A stretch of 64,000 nucleotides of DNA from assembly GCA_035440445.1 (NCBI GenBank), contig DAORMJ010000004.1:117863-181862 (forward strand), given 5' to 3'. This document shows, one piece after another, positions 1 to 9,049 of this stretch (its first letter is position 1; each line of letters begins with the position of its first letter). Source of the stretch: Ga0077548 sp035440445 (GTDB taxonomy: Bacteria; Pseudomonadota; Alphaproteobacteria; Rhizobiales; Xanthobacteraceae). Both the position numbers and the translations under genes were made by a program. Below the pieces are notes generated by a model. It searched no databases. It was given only the letters and a program-made list of their open reading frames with translations, and was not told the origin of the DNA.

Positions 1-1
1 G

Positions 2-187
2 TCGGCTGCCGTCAGCATCGCGATGCTGCTTGCGACCTTTGCGGCAGGGCCGTTGTATGCGCGCTATGGGGCTTACGCGTTTTTCGGATCGTCCGCGATT
101 GCGCTTGTCGGGTTCGTGCTTGCCTTGGCTGCCTGGCTTCAGCCCCAGAGCGCGGTCTCCGGCGGGAAAACAGTCGAGCCTTCGTAA
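2..187 (+). CDS. MFS transporter, C-terminal fragment (5' end outside window)
   Basis: The frame is open from the window edge and encodes about 61 residues with two hydrophobic helices separated by a short basic loop (LYARYGAYAFF), then a polar tail. This is how the last helices of a major facilitator superfamily permease look. The arrangement and the loop recall the 3-phenylpropionate-transporter-like MFS group, but the fragment is too short to assign a substrate. It converges on the epimerase gene, with a 49-bp overlap of the two 3' ends. Confidence 0.6.
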   Translation, partial: SAAVSIAMLLATFAAGPLYARYGAYAFFGSSAIALVGFVLALAAWLQPQSAVSGGKTVEPS

Positions 188-1119
188 CGCAGGCCGTGCT
201 CGCGGTCTTTCGCAAGCAGAAGCGGCCCATCGAGATCGACGAACTTTGCCCGGTTCGCGAGCAAGAGCGCCGGCGCCATGGCGAGCGAGGTCGAGACCAT
301 GCAGCCAATCATGATGGTCAGGCCCCGCGCTTCGGCTTCGTTCGCGACGAGGAGCGCTTCGGTGAGGCCGCCGGTCTTGTCGAGCTTGATGTTGATTGCG
401 TCGTATTTGCCTTCGATCGCCGCGAAGCTCGTGCGGTCGTGGAAACTTTCATCGGCGCAGACCGGAGTGCTGCGTGAAACATTGCGCAGAATTTCGTCTT
501 CGCTCGCCGGTAGCGGTTGCTCGACCAGCGCGACCTTCGCCGCCTCGCAGGCGCGAAGATTTTCTTCGAGGTTCGCCTGGCTCCAGCCTTCGTTGGCATC
601 TGCGATGAGCACTGCGTCGGGCACGGCTTCGCGGATGGCCTGCAGGCGTTCGATGTCGCCGCCCGCGCCGAGTTTCAGTTTCAACACCGGGCGGAAGGAT
701 TGCTTCGCCGCGGCGGCCATCTTCTCCGGCGTATCGAGGCTCAGGGTATAGGCGGTCGTCACGGACGCGGGCAGACGCAGCCGCGCGAGCGCGGTGACCG
801 TGCTTTTGGCCGCTTTTGCCTCCAGGTCCCACAAGGCGCAATCAATGGCGTTGCGGGCAGCGCCCGCTTTGAGCGCGTGCTGAAGACCCGCGCGATCCAT
901 GCCCTCGGCGATGGCGGGGGCGGCCTGTTCGATCTCCCAGCCGACGCTTTCGAGCGACTCACCGTAGCGGCCATAGGGTACGCATTCGCCACGTCCGCGG
1001 TGGGAACCGTCCGAAATTTCCACCACGATGACGGCGGCTTCGGTCTTGGCCCCCCGGCTGATGGTGAAGGCCCCGGAAATCGGCCATTTTTCGACCCGGA
1101 ACTGCAGCTGCCGCGGCAT
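139..1119 (-). CDS. Dipeptide epimerase of the enolase superfamily (L-Ala-D/L-Glu epimerase or DgcA-like)
   Basis: This 326-residue enzyme has the muconate-lactonizing subgroup layout: an N-terminal capping domain and a TIM-like barrel. The catalytic lysine pair is K147-x-K149, the Mg2+ ligands are D174 (IADANEGW), E200 (VEQPL) and D223 (CADES), and the second acid/base lysine is K245 (NIKLDKTGG). The C-terminal IGCMVSTS block is typical of Ala-Glu epimerases. Members epimerise murein-derived dipeptides; the close DgcA branch racemises N-acylated D-Glu, and sequence alone does not separate these. The ATG at 1119 was chosen because homology begins there; the frame stays open upstream without recognisable sequence. 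Confidence 0.88.
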   Translation of the reverse strand: MPRQLQFRVEKWPISGAFTISRGAKTEAAVIVVEISDGSHRGRGECVPYGRYGESLESVGWEIEQAAPAIAEGMDRAGLQHALKAGAARNAIDCALWDLEAKAAKSTVTALARLRLPASVTTAYTLSLDTPEKMAAAAKQSFRPVLKLKLGAGGDIERLQAIREAVPDAVLIADANEGWSQANLEENLRACEAAKVALVEQPLPASEDEILRNVSRSTPVCADESFHDRTSFAAIEGKYDAINIKLDKTGGLTEALLVANEAEARGLTIMIGCMVSTSLAMAPALLLANRAKFVDLDGPLLLAKDREHGLRYEGSTVFPPETALWG

Positions 1120-1246
1120 AAATGTCACTCTTTGCAGGAACTTATCGCCCCCGACCGGCCTCTGGTGGGGGCTTGTGATAAGTATTAGCAGCCAATGGCC
1201 ACCCAGGAAGCGGGCGGGCTTTTTCGAGGTAGCTGGAGAAGAATTC

Positions 1247-2386
1247 TTGGCGGCGCAAGCGGTCTCTTTGAACCGGAAGGAAGAAGCTGGCCGGCTCGTC
1301 CTGGAAGCGACGGGCCGCTGGATTTCGTCCTTTGCCGGAGAGATCGAACCGCTGGTGGTGGACGTCGAGGCGCGCAAGCCGAAGGCTGCGAGTGTCGATA
1401 TCGACGTCAGCCATATCGAACAGCTCGATACGTCCGGCGCGTGGTTGCTTGAGCGCATGCGCCGCGATCTCGAAGCGAAGGGTGCTTCGGCCGAGATCGT
1501 CGGCCTCAATCCGCGCTATCGCATCCTGCTCGATGAAGTGCAGCAGACCAACACCGGCAAGAACATGCAGGAGGACGACCACAATCCGGTCGTCAATACG
1601 CTGAGCTCGCTCGGCGAGATGTCGGTTAGCTTCGTCAAGGATACCGCCGAGTTCGTGCAGTTCCTCGGCGCTTCCGTGGTTTCGCTCGGGCGCGTCTTCA
1701 TCAGGCCCTGGACGTTCCGCTTCACCGCGGTCGTGAACCAGATGGATCGCGCGGGCTTTCGCTCGATCCCGATCGTGGTTCTGATCCTGTTTCTGATCGG
1801 CGGCATCCTCGCGCAGCAGGGCATCTTCCACTTCCGCAAATTTGGCGCGGAAACTTTCGTCGTGGACATGGTCGGCATTCTGGTGCTGCGCGAAGTCGGC
1901 GTGCTGATCGTCTGCATCATGGTCGCCGGCCGGTCGGGCAGCGCTTATACCGCCGAACTCGGCTCGATGAAGATGCGCGAGGAGATCGATGCGCTTCGCG
2001 TGATGGGCCGCGATCCCATGGAAATCCTGATCCTGCCGCGCATGATCGCGCTCATTATCGCGCTGCCGCTGCTGACCTTTATCGGCAGCATGGCGGCGCT
2101 GTGCGGCGGCATGATCACGGCCTGGCTCTATGGCGGCTTCACGCCGGAAGTCTTTCTCGAGCGGCTGCGCGACGCGATCTCCTGGTCCACGTTCTGGGTC
2201 GGCATGATCAAGGCTCCGTTCATGGGCGCGGTGATCGGGCTCGTCGCCTGCGTCGAAGGCTTGCGCGTACAGGGCAGTGCGGAGTCGCTCGGCGAACACA
2301 CCACGGCCTCGGTCGTGAAATCCATCTTCCTCGTGATCGTGCTCGACGGCGCGTTCGCAATCTTCTTCGCAAGCATCGATTGGTAG
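1247..2386 (+). CDS. mlaE: MlaE-family lipid ABC transporter permease with N-terminal STAS domain
   Basis: Inner-membrane permease of a phospholipid-transport (Mla/MCE) ABC system, about 379 residues. Residues 1-105 form a STAS/MlaB-like domain (VDIDVSHIEQLDTSGAW); the rest is the MlaE domain with five or so hydrophobic segments and the conserved stretch GRSGSAYTAELGSMKMREEIDAL, here given only by its ends GRSGSAYTAEL and EIDALRVMG. No ATG lies near the start of homology. TTG at 1247 is preceded by GGAGAA with 6-nt spacing and gives the length usual for STAS-MlaE fusions. The ATPase gene follows after 5 nt. Confidence 0.88.
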   Translation: MAAQAVSLNRKEEAGRLVLEATGRWISSFAGEIEPLVVDVEARKPKAASVDIDVSHIEQLDTSGAWLLERMRRDLEAKGASAEIVGLNPRYRILLDEVQQTNTGKNMQEDDHNPVVNTLSSLGEMSVSFVKDTAEFVQFLGASVVSLGRVFIRPWTFRFTAVVNQMDRAGFRSIPIVVLILFLIGGILAQQGIFHFRKFGAETFVVDMVGILVLREVGVLIVCIMVAGRSGSAYTAELGSMKMREEIDALRVMGRDPMEILILPRMIALIIALPLLTFIGSMAALCGGMITAWLYGGFTPEVFLERLRDAISWSTFWVGMIKAPFMGAVIGLVACVEGLRVQGSAESLGEHTTASVVKSIFLVIVLDGAFAIFFASIDW

Positions 2387-2391
2387 GCGGC

Positions 2392-3212
2392 ATGGCGAAC
2401 ATCGAGAGTGCGCAGCCGGCGTCGCAGCGGCCCGAAAAAGTTCCGGACAACTGTCCGATCATCCGCGTGCGCGACGTGTGGGTGTCGTTCGGCGAGCATG
2501 CCGTGCTGAAAGGCCTCGACCTCGACGTGAAGCGGGGCGAAATCCTCGGCTTCGTCGGTGCGTCCGGCGGCGGCAAGTCGGTGCTGATGCGCTCGATCAT
2601 CGGGCTCGTCAAANNNNNNNNNNNNNNNNNNNNNNNNNNNNNNNNNNNNNNNNNNNNNNNNNNNNNNAGCGCAATGCCGTCGAGCGCCGCTGGGGCGTCT
2701 TGTTCCAGCACGGCGCGCTGTTCTCGTCGCTGACCGTGCGCCAGAACATCCAGTTTCCGCTGCGCGAATACCTCGACCTTTCGCAGCGGCTGATGGACGA
2801 AATCGCGATCGCAAAACTCGAAATGGTGGGGCTCCCGGCCTTCGTCGCCGAGAAATACCCGTCCCAGCTTTCCGGCGGCATGATCAAGCGTGCGGCGCTG
2901 GCCCGCTCGCTCGTGCTCGATCCCGAAATCGTGTTCCTCGACGAGCCGACTTCCGGTCTTGACCCTATTTCTGCCGGAGAGTTCGACGATTTGATCAAGG
3001 CGCTCCAGCAAACTTTGGGCCTCACCGTTTTCATGGTAACGCACGACCTCGACAGCCTTCACAATGCATGCGACCGCATCGCGGCTCTCGCCGATGGGAA
3101 GATCATTGCGACAGGCCCGATTGATGAGATGCTGAAATCCGATCATCCGTGGCTCAGGGCCTATTTCCACGGGAAACGCGCCTCCAGCCGGGTTCAGGGC
3201 AGGAAGGCGTAA
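2392..3212 (+). CDS. mlaF: MlaF-family ABC transporter ATP-binding protein (interrupted by assembly gap)
   Basis: ATPase subunit that powers the Mla lipid transporter. The first 74 residues contain the Walker A motif GASGGGKS (56-63). After the gap come the Q-loop (GVLFQHGALFSSLTV), the signature LSGGM and Walker B IVFLDEPTSGLDP, followed by the H-loop VTHD. The parts on either side of the N run are in different frames. Homologous proteins need roughly 20-25 residues between IIGLVK and RNAVERR, so the true gap is probably a little longer than the 54 Ns and the gene is intact. It sits between mlaE and mlaD with tight spacing. Confidence 0.88.
2614..2667. other. Assembly gap (54 N) inside mlaF
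   Basis: A run of 54 undetermined bases between the Walker A and Q-loop regions. The frame changes across it, so the run length is not the true one. Confidence 0.95.
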
Positions 3213-3227
3213 GGAGCGGAACCGGAC

Positions 3228-4052
3228 ATGGAAACGCGTGCCAATTACGTATTGATCGGCGTGTTCACGCTGGCCGTCGTGGTCGGCATTTTCGCGTTCG
3301 TCTGGTGGTTCCAGCGGCTTGGAACCGGCGAAGCCAAGGCGCAGTACGAGATTTATTTCGACGGCCCGGTGGCGGGTCTGCGGACGGGTGCGACCGTGAA
3401 CTTCAACGGTATCCGCGTGGGTGAAGTGCGCAGCCTTGCGCTGGTTCCCGACATACCGCGCGCGGTCGTCGCCATCATCGAAGTCAACCGCTCGACGCCG
3501 ATCCGGACCGACACCAAGGTCAACCTCGAGTATCAGGGTCTCACCGGCGTTGCCTCCGTCGCGCTGACGGGCGGCGATCCCAAGGCCTCCATGCTCATGG
3601 AACAGAAGAAGGGCGACAGGCCGCCCCGGCTGGTCGCCGAGCCGACCACCGACGCGTTCCAGGCCGCCGCAAAGCTCATGCAGCGCCTCGACAAGCTCGT
3701 CGCCGACAACGAGGAGCGCTTCGGTGCCATCCTGAAGGATCTGAGCGAGGTTTCGCGGGTGCTGGCGACAAGGTCCAACGATACGCTGTTGGAAGTCCGG
3801 GCGGCGGCGGAATCGATCCGCAAGGCCGCGGATAACGTCTCGAACGAGGCGGGGCCGACGCTCGAATCGATCCGCAAGGCCGCGACCAATATTTCCAACC
3901 AGACCGGGCCGACCCTGAACGAGTTCCGTTCGCTTGCGACCGACGCGAAGCGGGCGGTTGGGGAGATCGACCGGCTGGTCCGCAATATCGAGCGGAATCC
4001 GAGACAATTCCTGTTCAACAATGGCGGTACGGTGCCGCAATATAACCGCTAA
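3228..4052 (+). CDS. mlaD: MlaD-family MCE-domain substrate-binding protein
   Basis: Periplasmic, membrane-anchored lipid-binding subunit of the Mla transporter, 274 residues. One N-terminal transmembrane helix (about residues 7-28) is followed by a single MCE domain (about 38-115; YFDGPVAGLRTGATVNFNGI and EYQGLTGVASVALTGG). The remainder is a long helical region with near-duplicate segments (ESIRKAADNVSNEAGPT and ESIRKAATNISNQTGPT), presumably a coiled coil that crosses part of the periplasm. It lies 15 nt after mlaF, with the SD-like AAGGAGCGG before the ATG. Confidence 0.9.
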   Translation: METRANYVLIGVFTLAVVVGIFAFVWWFQRLGTGEAKAQYEIYFDGPVAGLRTGATVNFNGIRVGEVRSLALVPDIPRAVVAIIEVNRSTPIRTDTKVNLEYQGLTGVASVALTGGDPKASMLMEQKKGDRPPRLVAEPTTDAFQAAAKLMQRLDKLVADNEERFGAILKDLSEVSRVLATRSNDTLLEVRAAAESIRKAADNVSNEAGPTLESIRKAATNISNQTGPTLNEFRSLATDAKRAVGEIDRLVRNIERNPRQFLFNNGGTVPQYNR

Positions 4053-4083
4053 GAATCGCGAAGAGACGAAAAGGCGTTTGCAG

Positions 4084-4737
4084 TTGGGCTTGGGTGGCGT
4101 GTTGAAGTCGAAGTTAAAGTCGGGCAGTGCGGCGCGCGCCGCGCTGGGACTCGTGCTGGCCGCATCGCTCGCCGGCTGCAGCGGCGGTGTGCTCGGCGGG
4201 ATTGTCGGCACCGGCAGCAACCCAACGCCGACCTACGATCTGACCGCGCCGAGAAACTTCGGCCCGCTCCCGCCGCGCGCGCGCGGACTGCTCGCGGTCG
4301 AACAGCCGACGGCGCTCCAGATCCTCGATACCGAGAAGGTCGTCATCGCACCCGCGCCCGCGCAGGTCGCCTATCTTCCCGACGCGCAATGGGTCGATCG
4401 CCTGCCGAAGCTGATGCAGGCGCGCATCGTGCAGGCGTTTGAGAATTCCACCCGCATCCGTGCGGTTGCCAAGGCGCAGGACCGGGTGAACGCCGATTAT
4501 GTTCTCGTGATCGATGTTCGCCAGTTCGGCATTGCTGCCTATGACACGCCCCAGGCGGTGGTCGAGCTTTCGGTGAAGATCGTCTATCAGCGCGGCGGTC
4601 GCATTGCCGCCGGAACGGTGCTCACGTCACGGGTTGCCTCGACCGGCACTGACGGGCAGGCGGCGACGCTGGCCCTCGATCAGGCCTTCTCCGACGTGCT
4701 GGTGCAGATGGTGAAGTGGACCTCGCGGCGGATCTGA
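4084..4737 (+). CDS. ABC-type transport auxiliary lipoprotein (PqiC-like)
   Basis: Predicted outer-membrane-directed lipoprotein of the Mla/MCE operon. A signal peptide ends in the lipobox LAGC, and the mature part of about 190 residues matches the ABC-transport auxiliary family (R-F-P motif-like FGPLPPRARGLLAVEQP, then VIAPAPAQVAYLPDAQWVDRLPKL given here by its first half). There is no suitable ATG. TTG at 4084 (AAAAGG 9 nt upstream) or GTG at 4099 are the likely starts. The gene ends the mla operon and is followed directly by a strong terminator. Confidence 0.8.
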   Translation: MGLGGVLKSKLKSGSAARAALGLVLAASLAGCSGGVLGGIVGTGSNPTPTYDLTAPRNFGPLPPRARGLLAVEQPTALQILDTEKVVIAPAPAQVAYLPDAQWVDRLPKLMQARIVQAFENSTRIRAVAKAQDRVNADYVLVIDVRQFGIAAYDTPQAVVELSVKIVYQRGGRIAAGTVLTSRVASTGTDGQAATLALDQAFSDVLVQMVKWTSRRI

Positions 4738-4763
4738 GCCGCTGGATCTTGTCTCGATAAAAG

Positions 4764-4794
4764 AAAAAGCCCGCGATCGCTCGCGGGCTTTTTT
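4764..4794. terminator. Bidirectional rho-independent terminator after mla operon
   Basis: A perfect stem of AAAGCCCGCGA and TCGCGGGCTTT around a 4-base loop, with A-tract and T-tract on either side. It separates the rightward mla operon from the leftward gpr gene and can serve both. Confidence 0.85.
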
Positions 4795-4812
4795 GTTCGT
4801 GGCGCCAGGTTA

Positions 4813-7800
4813 TCAGCCGAGGCGGCCCGCCGCGTGTGCGAGCAGGGTATAGACCTTGCCCGTATCCGACGTGAGATAGGTCCGCGTCAGCGCCTGGCCG
4901 CGCTCGTCGCGCGAGACCTGCTCGAGGAGTTTCTCGAACTCGTCGATGTAGCGATCGACGGTGTCGCGGAACTCATTGTTGCGGCGATATTTCTTGCGGA
5001 CTTCCTCGAAGGTCTTCTGGCCGGCATTCGTGTAGAGGCGGCGATTNNNNNNNNNNCCACGCTCGCCACGCTTGAAGCGCTCCCACGCTTCGCTCGCGGC
5101 GTCATGGTCGATCATGCGTGCGATGTCGATGGAGAGGGCATCGAGCGAGTCGATGTTGAAGCTCGAGTCATCCTCCTCCGGCTCCGGCGCGCGCTCCGGC
5201 TTGTTCAGGGCCTCGTCGAAACGCGCGCTGCGATCGGCTTTGCGTTCGCGGCGCGGTTCCGGTGCGTGGTCGCGCCCGCGCGGCGCAGGCGCCTCGTCGT
5301 AGTCGGGACGCGGCAGGCCGCGCGCCGCCGGACGGCCACCAACCGCCGCGACTTCTTCCTCGCGGTATTCGTATCCTGCCGAGCCGGCATATTCGCGGCT
5401 GTGACGGGCGACGATGTCGTTGAGCTCGGAGAGCGCGCGGATCTGGTCGGCCACGACGCGGCGCATCGCGTTCGCGCTTTCCTTGGTTTCTGTGGGCAGG
5501 TCGAAGACCGTCCGGCGGATTTCCTCGCGCGTGGTATCGAGCGTGCGCTGGATGTCGTCGGAGATTTCGCGCAGATCGCGCGACGCCTCGAGGAAGCGCG
5601 AGTTCGTTTCGGCGAACATCGAACCCACCGAGCGTAGCGTCTCGTCGTAGGTGTCCTTGAGCGCCAGATTGGTGCGCTCGCGCTCCTCGATCGAGGAGTT
5701 GCGGATCAACTCGTACTGCTGCGAGATCGACTGCGTGGCGTTGGCGGTCGATTCCGCAACCAGGCGGGCGACTTCCTGCGCCTTGTTCTGGGCGTTTAGG
5801 AAGGTGTCGCCGAGCATCTTGTTGAAGCGGATCAGGCGCTCTTCGAGTTCGCCCGAACGCTCGGTGAGGAGGGTGGAAACCTCGGTGATGGTTTCCTTGC
5901 GCTTCTCCATGCCCTGATCGATCCGGCGATGCGTTTCGTTGAGCGACTCGGTGGTCGCGGCAACTAGGCGGACCTGCTCCTCGAAGCGCAGCGTAAGGTG
6001 CGAAACATCGCGTAGCACGCCGTTCGAGGACTCGTTGAGTTCGCGGATCTGGCGATCCATGCGCTCCGCGGTTGCCCGCGTGGCGTTGACCGCGCCGTCG
6101 AGCGTCTGATGGAACAGCGCGACCTTCTCCGCGACCTTGCCTTCGATCGGGCCGAGCGTGGAGGAGGCGGTGTCGATTGCCGCCTGCAGGATGTGGTGGG
6201 TCTGGCCGAGTTCCGAGATGATGTCGCGGACTTCGGAGCGCAGCGTTTCATGCGCGCCCGTGATGTTGTTCACGCGCTCGATGAACTGCTCGGTGATGTT
6301 GGTGGCGAGCGAATTCAGGTTGCGCTCGACTTCCGCGGCGGTGCCGCTGATGAGGTCGTTCACCGAGCCGACGCGCTCGACCAGAAGGTCGGTGACGGCG
6401 ATGCCTTTGTTCTCGATGGTGCCGGCGACCGACTCGAGGCGGCTGACGATCAGCTCCTCGAATTTGTTCACGCGGGTGTCGAGCGTATCGGTGAGCTGGT
6501 TGGCGCGGTTGCCCAGCGTCTCGTCGATACGCTCCGCGCGTTCGGCGAGGGTGGAAGCCATCTCGGCCGTGCGGGCCGCGAAGTATTCGCCCATGCCGTC
6601 GACGCTCTTCTGGACCTCTTCGGTCGCAGCCTTGGAGCCTTCGGAAAGGGTCTTTGCAAATTCCAGCGTGCGGTTTGCGAGCGTTTCGTTGAGCGACTTC
6701 ACGCGGCCGTCGAGCGTCTGCTCGATGCGCGTGATGCGCTGGTCGAGCTGATCGGAGACCTCGTTCACCTTTCCGGCGACGCGCTGGTCCATCGAGGCGA
6801 GGCTGTCGTGCGAGGTCTTCGAGATCGAGTCGATCGTGCTCTTGATCTCGTTGACAATGTTCGCGCCGTAAACCTTCACGGTAGTGTCGAAGTTCTGCAC
6901 GCTCTCGGCCATGCGCGCGCCAAGCGTGCCGGCATCCGCGGAAATCTTGGTCGCAATCTCGTTGCCGCGGATGATGACGTTCTCCGAGAAGTTCTTGAGC
7001 TGCGTGCCGATGGTGTTCTCGAAGGTCTGGTTCGTTTCGGAAACCATCTGCGCGATGCCGTCCATGCGGACCGCGAGCTTCTTGTTGATGTCCTCGGTGG
7101 AGTTGAGCAGGGCTTCGGAAACCTTTTCGTTGCGGTCGGCGATCGCCTGCGCGATCTGCACGCCGACGTCGGTCAGGCGTTGTGTTGCTTCCGCGCTCTT
7201 TTCGCCGAGGCTCTCGACGATCATGTTTCCGGAGCGGGTGATGAGCTTGTTGGCTTCCTCGGCGCGGCGCACCAGGTTGTCGACAAGACCGTTGCCGGAA
7301 TCGTTGATCTTGATGCGTGCGGCTTCGGCGTTCGCGACCAGCTTTTCGGCGACCGAGTTGCCGGTCTGGTTGATCTGGTTGCGCGCTTCTTCAGCACGGG
7401 TCACCAGCGTCTCGACCAGCTTGGTGCCGGTGTCGCCGAGGCGGCTGCGTGCGTCTTCGGCACGGGTGACGAGCGTTTCGACCAGCGTCTGGCCAGTCTG
7501 GTTGATCTTGCCGTGTGCCTCGTTGGCGCGGGAAACCAGCGTATCCACCAGAATGTTGCCGGTGTCGTGGATATGGCTGCGGGCTTCCTCGGTACGGGTA
7601 AGGAGGCTGTTCACCAGCGTGCTGCCGGTGTCGTTGATGCGGCTGCGCGCTTCTTCGGCGCGGGTTTCGAGCGTATCGACCAGCACGCTGCCAGTCTGGT
7701 GGAAGTTGCTGCGGGCTTCTTCGGCGCGCGTCAGGAGCGTCTCCGCCAGCGTGCTTCCGGTTTCGTTGATGTTGCGCCGGGCTTCTTCGGCGCGCGCGAC

Positions 7801-8805
7801 GATCGCATCGACCAGCGTGCTGCCGGTCTCGTGGATGTTGCTGCGCGCTTCTTCCGCGCGGTTGATGAGGTTTTCGACGAGTGAATTACCGGACTCGACG
7901 ATTTGCGCGCGCGCTTCTTCCGCGCGGACGGAGATGTTGTCGGTAATGCGGCCGGTCGCGTTGTCGAGCGCGCTCGCTACGCGATCGGCGATGTTCTGCA
8001 CGTCGAAGGCGAAGGCTTCGTGCGCGGTCGCGATCGCGTCGCGCACCTGGGTCGCGTGTTCGATGACGGACTGGCGCTCGCCATGCAGGTCGTGGATCAG
8101 CGCGCGGACGCGGTTTTCGCTCTCGCCATAGGCCTGCTCGAGGGTCGCGACCTCGCTGCGGACCATGGTTTCCAGTTCGGAGGCGCGGGCGACCGCGCGT
8201 TCGATGCCGTCGCCGAGGGCGGCGACTTCGCGGCGGATCGCCTGACCGACGCTGACGATCGCGTCGGTGGAAACGCCTTCCGGTTCGGCAAGGCGGAGCG
8301 TGACTTCCGTCATCGCGCGCGAAATCTGCCGCATTTCCTGCGAGCGGCGAATCAGGAGCGCGGTCATGAAGAAAACGAGCGGCGGCAGCAGGATCGCCGC
8401 CATGGTGGCCGGGAAGCTCGGCTGGGCCGCGATTTCGGAAAGGCGCATGACCGCGCCTTCGGCGGTACGGTACTGCGAGGCGGCGAGTGCTGCGCCGCCG
8501 ATGATCCACACGATCGAGCCGAACAGCGCCGAAAGCATCGGCACGTTCGAGGGCTTGCGATGCAGAGCCTGGAGAATCTGGCCGACCGACTGACGGTCGT
8601 CATTGGCAGCGCGGCGCGGCAGGCGCTCGCGGGTCCGCCGGGAGCGCTGGGCGAAGACGTCGTTGGCAGGCTCCCGGACACGGGGCTCGCCACGCCGGTC
8701 GGACGCAGGAGGAGCTACCTCCGGCGCTTCGGCGCCGATGTTCAACGCGTCCTCAATCGCGGAAAGCGCTGCTTCCGTCGGATCTTGCGACTTCTTGTTC
8801 TTCAC
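4813..8805 (-). CDS. gpr: Large coiled-coil polar growth-ring (GPR/RgsE)-like protein
   Basis: About 1330 residues. After a charged N-terminus there are two hydrophobic helices (about 90-111 and 132-152), then over 1000 residues of nearly continuous helix, and a conserved tail (RRLYTNAGQKTFEEV to YLTSDTGKVYTLLAHAAGRLG). The core has thirteen 22-residue apolipoprotein-like repeats. This layout fits the Agrobacterium Growth Pole Ring protein and Sinorhizobium RgsE, which organise polar growth in Hyphomicrobiales; those are longer (about 2100 residues). GTG at 8805 was chosen because GGAGG lies 5 nt upstream; the frame is open further to 8913. A 10-N gap interrupts the tail without changing the frame. 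The assignment rests on architecture and remembered family features. Confidence 0.72.
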   Translation of the reverse strand: MKNKKSQDPTEAALSAIEDALNIGAEAPEVAPPASDRRGEPRVREPANDVFAQRSRRTRERLPRRAANDDRQSVGQILQALHRKPSNVPMLSALFGSIVWIIGGAALAASQYRTAEGAVMRLSEIAAQPSFPATMAAILLPPLVFFMTALLIRRSQEMRQISRAMTEVTLRLAEPEGVSTDAIVSVGQAIRREVAALGDGIERAVARASELETMVRSEVATLEQAYGESENRVRALIHDLHGERQSVIEHATQVRDAIATAHEAFAFDVQNIADRVASALDNATGRITDNISVRAEEARAQIVESGNSLVENLINRAEEARSNIHETGSTLVDAIVARAEEARRNINETGSTLAETLLTRAEEARSNFHQTGSVLVDTLETRAEEARSRINDTGSTLVNSLLTRTEEARSHIHDTGNILVDTLVSRANEAHGKINQTGQTLVETLVTRAEDARSRLGDTGTKLVETLVTRAEEARNQINQTGNSVAEKLVANAEAARIKINDSGNGLVDNLVRRAEEANKLITRSGNMIVESLGEKSAEATQRLTDVGVQIAQAIADRNEKVSEALLNSTEDINKKLAVRMDGIAQMVSETNQTFENTIGTQLKNFSENVIIRGNEIATKISADAGTLGARMAESVQNFDTTVKVYGANIVNEIKSTIDSISKTSHDSLASMDQRVAGKVNEVSDQLDQRITRIEQTLDGRVKSLNETLANRTLEFAKTLSEGSKAATEEVQKSVDGMGEYFAARTAEMASTLAERAERIDETLGNRANQLTDTLDTRVNKFEELIVSRLESVAGTIENKGIAVTDLLVERVGSVNDLISGTAAEVERNLNSLATNITEQFIERVNNITGAHETLRSEVRDIISELGQTHHILQAAIDTASSTLGPIEGKVAEKVALFHQTLDGAVNATRATAERMDRQIRELNESSNGVLRDVSHLTLRFEEQVRLVAATTESLNETHRRIDQGMEKRKETITEVSTLLTERSGELEERLIRFNKMLGDTFLNAQNKAQEVARLVAESTANATQSISQQYELIRNSSIEERERTNLALKDTYDETLRSVGSMFAETNSRFLEASRDLREISDDIQRTLDTTREEIRRTVFDLPTETKESANAMRRVVADQIRALSELNDIVARHSREYAGSAGYEYREEEVAAVGGRPAARGLPRPDYDEAPAPRGRDHAPEPRRERKADRSARFDEALNKPERAPEPEEDDSSFNIDSLDALSIDIARMIDHDAASEAWERFKRGERXXXXNRRLYTNAGQKTFEEVRKKYRRNNEFRDTVDRYIDEFEKLLEQVSRDERGQALTRTYLTSDTGKVYTLLAHAAGRLG
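5047..5056. other. Assembly gap (10 N) inside the GPR-like gene
   Basis: Ten undetermined bases just before the conserved C-terminal block. The frame is the same on both sides as counted. Confidence 0.9.
7069..7926 (-). repeat. Thirteen tandem 66-bp units encoding 22-residue repeats
   Basis: The encoded units follow RAEEARxxIxxTGxxLVxxLxx. The first nine or ten are well conserved and the last three decay. In the protein they cover about residues 294-579. The 22-residue period, an 11-residue helical pattern doubled, is that of amphipathic apolipoprotein repeats. The DNA units have diverged at third positions, so this is an old expansion under protein-level selection. Confidence 0.88.
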
Positions 8806-9049
8806 GTCTGCCTCCGGTCCGTACTCGATACCGCGACCGGCAACATGCCGCTCGGGCCGGAAATTGAATAAAAGGACCTTCACGCTCATTCGGTCCCAAA
8901 ACGGCATTCCCAAGGAAGGCCGCTTCAGGACATTGGTCCACCGCTAGTTCTATTCTACCGCGCAGATGTGCAAAAAAGGAACGGCAATCCAGTCGAGTCT
9001 CGAAACATCGTTAATGGCGTAACGTCTTGTTCACCATACGGATCGAGCA

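Noticed and set aside
1120..1509. Upstream extension of the epimerase frame
   Set aside because: It is antisense to the STAS domain of mlaE and has no homology; the enzyme begins at 1119.
6109..7884. Long plus-strand frame opposite the GPR-like gene
   Set aside because: A shadow created by the biased codon use and the 66-bp repeats on the other strand.
7069..7926. Regular 66-bp periodicity resembling a CRISPR or satellite array
   Set aside because: It is coding, the units diverge at third positions, and no spacer-repeat structure is present.
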